A stretch of 64,000 nt of DNA from Coprobacter fastidiosus (GTDB lineage Bacteria > Bacteroidota > Bacteroidia > Bacteroidales > Coprobacteraceae), in the NCBI RefSeq assembly GCF_030296935.1, contig NZ_AP028032.1:992001-1056000 (forward strand), read 5' to 3'. Shown piece after piece: positions 57,884 to 64,000 of this stretch. Under the pieces are notes generated by a model. That model was given only the letters and a program-made list of their open reading frames with translations, made no database searches and had not been told where the DNA came from. The translations under genes were made by a program, and so were the position numbers. Position 1 is the first letter of the stretch. Each line of letters opens with the position of its first letter.

Positions 57884-58546
57884 ATGGAAGTAAATATAGA
57901 AGACAGTTGGAAAAGACGACTACAACCAGAATTTGACAAACCATATTTCTATAATCTGACAAATTTTGTAAAAGAAGAATATTCTAAACATACGATTTAT
58001 CCTCCTGGGAAATTTATCTTTCACGCATTTAACACCTGCCCTTTCGACAAGGTAAAGGTAGTCATTATCGGCCAAGATCCATATCATTAACCAGGGCAAT
58101 ATTATGGACTTTGCTTTTCCGTACTCGATGGAGTACCTTTTCCACCCTCTCTTCTTAACATATTCAAAGAAATCGAAAACGACTTGGGTAAACCTATGCC
58201 TAAATCCGGGCGTTTAGAACGGTGGGCTGATCAAGGAGTATTACTCATCAATGCTATTCTTACGGTCAGGGCTCATCAAGCCGGATCACATAGAGGAAAG
58301 GGGTGGGAAGAATTTACCGACGCTGTCATTAAAATACTAAACGATGAGAAAGAAAACATCGTTTTTATGCTTTGGGGCTCTTATGCCCAGAGAAAAGGTG
58401 CATTTATCGACCGTAACCGACACTGTGTTTTAACAGCCGCACATCCCTCTCCTTTGTCTGCAGACCGAGGATTTTTCGGATGCAAACATTTCAGTAAAGC
58501 TAATCAATATTTTAAGAGTAAAGGAATATCAGAAATCGAATGGTAG
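57884..58546 (+). pseudogene. ung: Uracil-DNA glycosylase gene with in-frame stop
   Basis: A full-length ung (220 sense or stop positions) is readable in one frame, broken only by TAA at 58088-58090. The first part starts MEVNIEDSWKRRLQPEFDKP and ends VVIIGQDPYH, the catalytic water-activating motif. Straight after the stop it continues PGQYYGLCFSVLDGVPFPPS, then MPKSGRLERWADQGVLLINA and AAHPSPLSADRGFFGCKHFS (the leucine-loop motif HPSPLSA). In intact enzymes the residue at the stop is Gly (PYHGPGQ). A GGN codon would need at least two changes to become TAA. The gene is therefore probably inactive unless read through. No other uracil glycosylase gene is in the window. Confidence 0.9.
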
Positions 58547-58772
58547 TTTTTTAGATCATATCCGACCTTTGATATTTCCAGAAAACTTTTGAGTATATTT
58601 TCTTATTTTACAAAGGAAACAACGAAATATCCGATGAACAAAAACAGAAAAACATTCTCGAAAAAGACTCTCAAAACTGATCCATGCAAAATCTATACAG
58701 GTTCTTAGTTTCAATTTGATTCAACAAAAGAATACGGACAAGTGTTATTATATCAACAAAATCTATCGATAT

Positions 58773-59237
58773 ATGAAAAAAGCTTACAAATTTATTATAC
58801 CCATTCTGTGTTGTTTCTTAATTGGATTTATAGCCGGACAGATTCAAGAAAGTTCTATTTTAAACTGGTATCCCTACTTAAATAAACCAAGCCTGACACC
58901 TCCTAATATGGTCTTTCCGATCGCATGGGCTATACTTTATCTCTGCATGGGTATCTCTTTAGGTCTTATACTCAATTCCTCCCATTACGGACGAAAATCA
59001 CTGATACGACTCTTTATACTGCAATTAATTTTTAATTTCACATGGAGTATTTTTTTCTTCTATATGCAAAATCCGTTGCTCGGATTCATAAATATTATTC
59101 TGCTCGAATTCTTAATAATTGTGTATAGTGTAAAAAGTTACGGAATAAATAAAATCAGCTCAATTTTATTCATTCCGTATATACTGTGGGTAACTTATGC
59201 AACTTATTTAAATCTTTATATTCTGATATGCAATTAA
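58773..59237 (+). CDS. tspO: TspO/MBR family membrane protein
   Basis: 154 residues from the ATG at 58773 (MKKAYKFIIPILCC). Five predicted helices and the family signature WYPYLNKPSLTPPNMVFPIA with AWAILYLCMGISLGLI, and NFTWSIFFFYMQNPLLGF (the second Trp-rich helix). TspO binds tetrapyrroles and cholesterol-like ligands in the membrane. In bacteria it affects stress and porphyrin handling. It is convergent with ldhA, 9 bp apart. Confidence 0.9.
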   Translation: MKKAYKFIIPILCCFLIGFIAGQIQESSILNWYPYLNKPSLTPPNMVFPIAWAILYLCMGISLGLILNSSHYGRKSLIRLFILQLIFNFTWSIFFFYMQNPLLGFINIILLEFLIIVYSVKSYGINKISSILFIPYILWVTYATYLNLYILICN

Positions 59238-59246
59238 AATCGAATA

Positions 59247-60251
59247 TCAAAACTCGGTCTTAACTTCATTTTGTAACTCTGATCCAGTCCGAAAATCACG
59301 AATATTCTGCAGCGTCGTGTTTGCAATATTTGCCATAGCTTCTTGAGTAAAAAAAGCTTGATGAGAAGTTACGATGACATTATTAAATGAAAGCAACCGG
59401 GCAAGCACATCATCATCAATAATATAATCCGAACGATCCATATAAAAATAATTGCTTTCTTCCTCATATACATCCAATGCGGCAGAACCAATAATTTTTT
59501 CTTTCAACCCGTCTATCAAATCGTTCGTATCGATCAAGCGGCCTCGTCCAGTATTAATAACCATAACCCCCTTTTTCATCTTAGATATGGCGTTTTTATC
59601 AATCATGTGATCTGTTTCCGGTGTAAGCGGACAATGTAATGAGATTATATCCGAATCAGCATACAGCTCATTCAACGAAGTATAGGTCATTCCTACCTCA
59701 TCGGCAAACTTTTTGTCCGGATACAGATCGTATCCTAAAACATTCATACCGAATCCCCTCAAAATGCGAATCAAAATTTTAGCGATTTTTCCGGTTCCGA
59801 TAATTCCGGCAGTCTTATTATACATATCGAATCCCATCAATCCGTGCAAAGAAAAATTACCGTCACGGGTACGCCACGAAGCCCGATGTATCTTTCTATT
59901 CAAAGTGAGCATTAAAGCTAATGTATATTCAGCTACGGCATGAGGTGAATAAGCCGGAACTCTTACAACCTTCATTCCATATTCCCGAGCAGCTTTTAAA
60001 TCGACATTATTATATCCCGCACATCGCAAGGCTAATAATTTAGTTCCGTTTTCAGATAAAGCCTTGACCACTCCTGCATCAGCATTATCATTCACAAAAA
60101 TACAAACGACATCGACTCCCCTCGCCAATATCAGGTTATCCATGTTAAGGTTTCCCTTATAATATTTAATTTCGAACCCGAAATTCTTATTCGCTGCATC
60201 AAATGATGCTATATCATAGGGCTTTGCCCCGAAAAAAACGATTGAGGACAT
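59247..60251 (-). CDS. ldhA: D-lactate dehydrogenase, 2-hydroxyacid dehydrogenase family
   Basis: 334 residues. It reduces pyruvate to D-lactate with NADH in fermentation. Substrate loop LLALRCAGYNNVDLKAA, Rossmann motif TAGIIGTGKIAKILIRIL, Arg in INTGRGRLIDT, Glu in LDVYEEESNYFY and the catalytic His in VTSHQAFFTQEAM all fit D-LDH. GFDMYNKTAGIIGTG and YFYMDRSD are typical for the LdhA group. It stands alone. Confidence 0.94.
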   Translation of the reverse strand: MSSIVFFGAKPYDIASFDAANKNFGFEIKYYKGNLNMDNLILARGVDVVCIFVNDNADAGVVKALSENGTKLLALRCAGYNNVDLKAAREYGMKVVRVPAYSPHAVAEYTLALMLTLNRKIHRASWRTRDGNFSLHGLMGFDMYNKTAGIIGTGKIAKILIRILRGFGMNVLGYDLYPDKKFADEVGMTYTSLNELYADSDIISLHCPLTPETDHMIDKNAISKMKKGVMVINTGRGRLIDTNDLIDGLKEKIIGSAALDVYEEESNYFYMDRSDYIIDDDVLARLLSFNNVIVTSHQAFFTQEAMANIANTTLQNIRDFRTGSELQNEVKTEF

Positions 60252-60355
60252 AGGATATAATTATATAAAAGTTCATTACTACTTCCTATTTGTAAAGATA
60301 GAAACTATTCCCAAAGAAACTCTTTATATCCTACTAAATTATGCAAACAGATATA

Positions 60356-61459
60356 TTAACTCTTGTCAAGTTGTGTCAGAGCAAATGTATATGCTCCTAA
60401 TGCAATAGCTTTACTAGTCCCTAAGGATGACACAAGTATCCCTGTTTTCTTAACTTTGCGATATGGAATATATCTATCCGAATCAGGAACTTTTATAAGT
60501 TCATCTTCATCCGATAAAAAAGAATCGAATTCTCGCTTGTTCGAAAGATCAAAAATATCCATTTGCAAAACAGGAAAACTATCTCCGGAAAAAGAGAAAA
60601 GATTTCCTCGCAACTCCTCCAACAAAGATGGCATAAAATACTTTGCCGCCCCTGTAATTCCTCCTCCCAAAACGACAATTCCGTCCACTATATTCAAAGC
60701 TCCGGCAATAGTCATTCCTGCAACTTTGCCAAATTCCTGAAAACTTTTCACTGCGGCATTTTTATTACCACCCATCTTTCCATCCGCTATTTCAAAAATA
60801 TCTTTTGGAGTCAAATCTGAACCCTCTAATCCGGCAAACCGCTCATACACTCGTTTTACAGCACGAATACTGACACTCTCCTCCGCTATCATATTCGGAT
60901 AACAACCATTACGAACAAGCCATACATCACCACCGCAACCGTTATCTCCCGATAACAAGACCTTATCTATCACAACTCCTGCTCCAAACCCCGTACCGAA
61001 AGTAATACCTAATAAATTTTTATAACGCCGGTTACTCCCCACAGACTCCAAACAACTATTTACATAAGGCAATGCTCCGGCAAGCGCTTCTCCATATGCA
61101 AACAAATTTCCATCGTTGTTAATATACACCGGTATACAAAACTTTTCTTCAAGAAAAGCTTTTAGGGCTATACCACCCCTGAAAGAAGGGAAATTCGGCA
61201 AATCTCCGATTACCCCATTTTCATAATCCGCAGGACCGGGAAAAGCAAAACTGATTGCAACCGGATCTTGAGGCAACAAAGAGCATACTTTTCGGAAACC
61301 GCCTAACAGACTGTTCAAGCATGACTTCAGGTCATAACTACAAGACGAAACAGAAAAAGGTTCTATTATTTCCTCACCGGCCTGTATCGCCGAAAAAACA
61401 AAATTCGTTCCGCCGGCATCCAATGTCATTACTATTCTATTATCATTTACATATCCCAT
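60356..61459 (-). CDS. ROK family sugar kinase
   Basis: 367 residues. It starts GYVNDNRIVMTLDAGGTNFV with the phosphate-1 motif DAGGTN. AISFAFPGPADYENGVIGDL, NDGNLFAYGEALAG, LLGITFGTGFGAGVVID and VVLGGGITGAAKYF are the ROK blocks. The zinc-binding CxCGxxGC motif of ROK glucokinases/repressors is not seen in the expected place: the block reads SGDNGCGGDVW. It probably phosphorylates a hexose such as mannose, glucose or fructose. Only 10 bp from the ManA-like gene upstream, so it likely works on the same sugar. Confidence 0.88.
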   Translation of the reverse strand: MGYVNDNRIVMTLDAGGTNFVFSAIQAGEEIIEPFSVSSCSYDLKSCLNSLLGGFRKVCSLLPQDPVAISFAFPGPADYENGVIGDLPNFPSFRGGIALKAFLEEKFCIPVYINNDGNLFAYGEALAGALPYVNSCLESVGSNRRYKNLLGITFGTGFGAGVVIDKVLLSGDNGCGGDVWLVRNGCYPNMIAEESVSIRAVKRVYERFAGLEGSDLTPKDIFEIADGKMGGNKNAAVKSFQEFGKVAGMTIAGALNIVDGIVVLGGGITGAAKYFMPSLLEELRGNLFSFSGDSFPVLQMDIFDLSNKREFDSFLSDEDELIKVPDSDRYIPYRKVKKTGILVSSLGTSKAIALGAYTFALTQLDKS

Positions 61460-61469
61460 ACCGTTTCAT

Positions 61470-63209
61470 TTAAGCATTTAACCGAACAAAAGCTTTTATA
61501 GTAGCACAACGTTTTCCCGAAGCTGTACCATAAGGCGTTATCATGTATGTTCCGACCGAAGCCGGGACAATGACCGTTTCTGCATAATGAAGCACAAACG
61601 GTTCAAATCGTTCATCAGGACTCTCTATAATAACCTCATCTCCTTCCACCAAATTCAAAACGTTGACACTATTCCTTGTATAATGTGTTACCGTTCTTTC
61701 AAACCAATGCCGACGGGTTTCAATAAATTCATTTGGATGCAGTCCGGTCTTTTCCTCTATCCATCCGTCACCCTCCGCAACAACCTCCACACAATTCACC
61801 AGATATTTCAAAGCATACTCCGTGTCTCTTTTCCAATTTATTACATGACTACCATGTTCCACATTTATCGGCCGAGGTTTACCATCCAAACCTAACCGTT
61901 TCCAATCCCACAGTTTAAAAGTAAATATACTCGGGGTAGAACTTATCTCCAAAACCATTGCTCCAGCTCCGGAACAATGTACTGTCCCTCCCGGTATCAA
62001 AAAATGATCGTGTTTGAATGCCGGAAAACAATTGATATAGGGTTGCGGGTCAAAAATCATTTCTCCAGATTGGGCGCTTCTTAAATCAGCTAACATGCTT
62101 TCTTTATTGACATTCGTTTTTACTCCTAAAAAAACAGATGCCCCCTCTTCGGCATCAAGCAAATAATAGCTTTCATCCTGAGTGTAAGGAATATTAAATC
62201 TATCTCGTATATATTGAGTTGTTGGATGCACTTGTAAACTGAGATTCCCTCCACCTATAGTATCTAAGAAATCAAACCGTATCGGAAAATCCTGTCCGAA
62301 ACGAGCTTCAACCGGTTCTCCAAGCAATTCGGAGGTTTTCAAATAAACTAAATTCACCGAAGGCATTTCAAAATCGGCACCATTTACTCGCAACATCAAG
62401 CTATTCTCCTCCGGGACACAATCGAAACACCAACCGAAATTATCGGCATTTTTATCTAAATCACAAACATCCTTCATCCACTGACCTCCCCAAGGGGCCG
62501 GATCAAAAAACGGAACAACTCTGAAAGGTCCCTCAATCGTCTTGGCAAGTCCCCGCATAAAAGTATCTTTACTTATCATCTTAGGAGTCAGTGGAATATT
62601 CATATCCAACCAATAGCAGACTTTCTCATATATACTTTTTTTAAGAGTATCACACACCTGCCAATCACAAAAATACCCTCGCTTGTATTGCCGGGCTGGT
62701 GATTCGTTTCGGACATCCACACCTAACGCTTTTATTTCATGACGACGAAAACGCTGTTGCAACTCCCAACGTGCAATATCTCCATATACCAACAAATCAG
62801 CATCAGGGCAAATCCAAGAAGCTCCACACCCCAGAATAATTTTTATGCCTTTTTCAGAAGAAATCCGTTTACGGAAAGCCGAAACTTTTTCATGATCAAA
62901 AAAATCGGAAATATTTAATCTTGTTCTATATCCGAACAATTCGTCATCAGTCACATACGGATAAGTCATATCGCGAACTTCATTTTCCGGTTTCATCAGA
63001 CATTCCGTATTTATACACAAATCAGGATGCAGATTTATTAAACATTCATACAACTTATCCAAGGAAACCCCGACATAACAATCCACAACTAATATAAAAT
63101 CCTTTTTTACAATTTCACGCTGCAATTGCGAAATTATATCCTCTATTCCTACCCATATCTCTCCCGTTATATTTGTTACCGGGAATTTATCATAATTTGA
63201 CCTTCTCAT
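61470..63209 (-). CDS. Mannose-6-phosphate isomerase fused to a degenerate kinase-like N-terminal domain
   Basis: 579 residues, far longer than a standalone ManA (about 320-400). Residues about 1-205 look like a uridine-kinase/P-loop fold, but the loop is decayed: EIVKKDFILVVDCYVGVSLD replaces GxxGxGKS, so it cannot bind ATP normally. The class I isomerase part (about 215-579) has PFFDPAPWGGQWMKDVCDL, GGGNLSLQVHPTTQYIRDRF (zinc residues), DESYYLLDAEEGASVFLGVK and FKHDHFLIPGGTVHCSGAG. It would interconvert mannose-6-P and fructose-6-P. Similar large isomerases occur in other Bacteroidales sugar loci. It lies 10 bp after the GH59-like gene. Confidence 0.85.
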   Translation of the reverse strand: MRRSNYDKFPVTNITGEIWVGIEDIISQLQREIVKKDFILVVDCYVGVSLDKLYECLINLHPDLCINTECLMKPENEVRDMTYPYVTDDELFGYRTRLNISDFFDHEKVSAFRKRISSEKGIKIILGCGASWICPDADLLVYGDIARWELQQRFRRHEIKALGVDVRNESPARQYKRGYFCDWQVCDTLKKSIYEKVCYWLDMNIPLTPKMISKDTFMRGLAKTIEGPFRVVPFFDPAPWGGQWMKDVCDLDKNADNFGWCFDCVPEENSLMLRVNGADFEMPSVNLVYLKTSELLGEPVEARFGQDFPIRFDFLDTIGGGNLSLQVHPTTQYIRDRFNIPYTQDESYYLLDAEEGASVFLGVKTNVNKESMLADLRSAQSGEMIFDPQPYINCFPAFKHDHFLIPGGTVHCSGAGAMVLEISSTPSIFTFKLWDWKRLGLDGKPRPINVEHGSHVINWKRDTEYALKYLVNCVEVVAEGDGWIEEKTGLHPNEFIETRRHWFERTVTHYTRNSVNVLNLVEGDEVIIESPDERFEPFVLHYAETVIVPASVGTYMITPYGTASGKRCATIKAFVRLNA

Positions 63210-63219
63210 ATAAATAAAT

Positions 63220-64000
63220 TCAATTCACATTTAATGGCCTTACCTGCAAATTATCAAAACATACTCTATTCCAATCAGATCCGACTCCAAAAAAACCTTT
63301 TACATAATTACGATCAGCCGGGATATCGGCCAATATACAATTATTGACTATGGCTCTGACTTCAGAGATTCCACATTCCAAAACAAAATGATTCCATGCA
63401 GAAGGATCAATTTCTATAACTCCCTCTTTTATAACTTTTTGATTTATAGATAATTTCCACTCCCCGCTATGTGTTATCTCTAATCCAACGCCGTGCGGAG
63501 CTGTATTGCTTTCGAACCATGACACTACTCCGAAAATCCGAGCACACCCTTGTTCTCCGATTTTAAAATCGGCAGATACAACATAATCACTACTGTTCGA
63601 CGATCCGGCCTGCGTATATGGTTCCGGATTATTCTTTCCCCAAGGATCCCAACAAATCAACGATTCTGTTATTTGCTGTTGCAATACTCGGTTGCCATCC
63701 GGCAACTTCACAACCTCAAAAGCTCCTCCCTGATCAGATAACCAGCGCGGAGTAATACGATTTTTCTCATACGACTCAAAATTCTCTGTATAATATGCAG
63801 GAAATTCTGACTTTGCAGGAATAGGATGAATAGCCTTTCCTTTCTTTTGCCCTACCGTATTTGTTAACGAATAAATAGCATCCGGTGCAAGGGTCAAAAT
63901 TAAACGCCCGTCCTTGACAGGGACAGATGTCTGTCGGATAAACTGATCTTTTTCATCACTTTTCCATAAACAAAATTCTGTTGAACCAATAAGAGAAACA
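63220..64000 (-). CDS. GH59-like galactosylceramidase-type glycoside hydrolase, 5' end outside window
   Basis: The frame is open through the window edge: before the first internal start at 63897 it reads VSLIGSTEFCLWKSDEKDQF and IRQTSVPVKDGRLILTLAPD, so only the C-terminal about 260 residues are seen. The part TLAPDAIYSLTNTVGQKKG, then IPAKSEFPAYYTENFESYE, resembles human GALC (GH59). It is followed by a lectin-like domain with FEVVKLPDGNRVLQQQ, GVGLEITHSGEWKLSINQ and FFGVGSDWNRVCFDNLQV. The catalytic TIM-barrel lies beyond the window. Expected action: beta-galactosidase on a galactolipid or glycan, inference. Confidence 0.7.
   Translation of the reverse strand, partial: VSLIGSTEFCLWKSDEKDQFIRQTSVPVKDGRLILTLAPDAIYSLTNTVGQKKGKAIHPIPAKSEFPAYYTENFESYEKNRITPRWLSDQGGAFEVVKLPDGNRVLQQQITESLICWDPWGKNNPEPYTQAGSSNSSDYVVSADFKIGEQGCARIFGVVSWFESNTAPHGVGLEITHSGEWKLSINQKVIKEGVIEIDPSAWNHFVLECGISEVRAIVNNCILADIPADRNYVKGFFGVGSDWNRVCFDNLQVRPLNVN

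Overview
The window is a piece of a Bacteroidota chromosome, order Bacteroidales. The evidence is the repeated promoter motif TAnnTTTG, the short Bacteroidales type of SerA, the dnaN-exonuclease-coaBC-porD-recN-rlmB cluster, a family S46 peptidase, serine-type sulfatases, a NigD-like lipoprotein and the 16S-Ile-Ala-23S-5S rRNA operon. The exact genus cannot be settled by eye. The 16S gene at 45884-47412 would settle it.

Left end (1-8.7 kb, mostly minus strand): a truncated DHA2-type MFS exporter, then an accessory stretch with a KilA-N remnant, a cell-surface lipoprotein, a Sel1/TPR protein with a long structured leader, an orphan membrane-protein fragment and two serine-type sulfatases. 8.9-16.7 kb (plus): rarA, the serine pathway block serC-serA-DUF1015, then an ECF sigma factor with a membrane-anchored beta-barrel partner and a NigD-like lipoprotein. 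mscL (minus) follows.

17.5-25 kb (plus): a complete thiamine operon behind a TPP riboswitch (thiD, thiS, a thiE-like gene, thiE, thiG, thiC, an unknown HEAT-like gene, thiH, thiF). thiL lies separately at 52.6 kb. Next come a DPP11-type peptidase with a DUF1349 protein, an ABC-F ATPase, a sigma-54 response regulator, a possible small RNA, the dnaN-to-rlmB housekeeping operon, rlmH, nadC and a secreted protein built of 24-residue repeats.

42.3-47.7 kb holds one rRNA operon on the minus strand with a clear promoter. 48.7-53.6 kb carries sppA, lpxK, punA and thiL.

53.7-56.5 kb is a small genomic island beside tRNA-Phe. It has an integrase gene that has lost its catalytic middle, a 58-bp perfect palindrome, a 28-bp perfect palindrome that covers the promoter and start codon, an XRE-ImmA/IrrE metallopeptidase gene, an unknown 169-aa gene, two very small overlapping membrane-peptide ORFs, and the end of an IS3-type element. 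This compact self-regulated module is the best candidate for an undescribed system, probably toxin-antitoxin or defence-like. That function is inference.

Right end (56.6-64 kb): a choloylglycine-hydrolase family enzyme, a ung gene interrupted by an in-frame stop directly after its catalytic motif, tspO, a D-lactate dehydrogenase, and a minus-strand sugar block (GH59-like enzyme, a ManA fused to a degenerate kinase-like domain, a ROK kinase) that runs off the edge.
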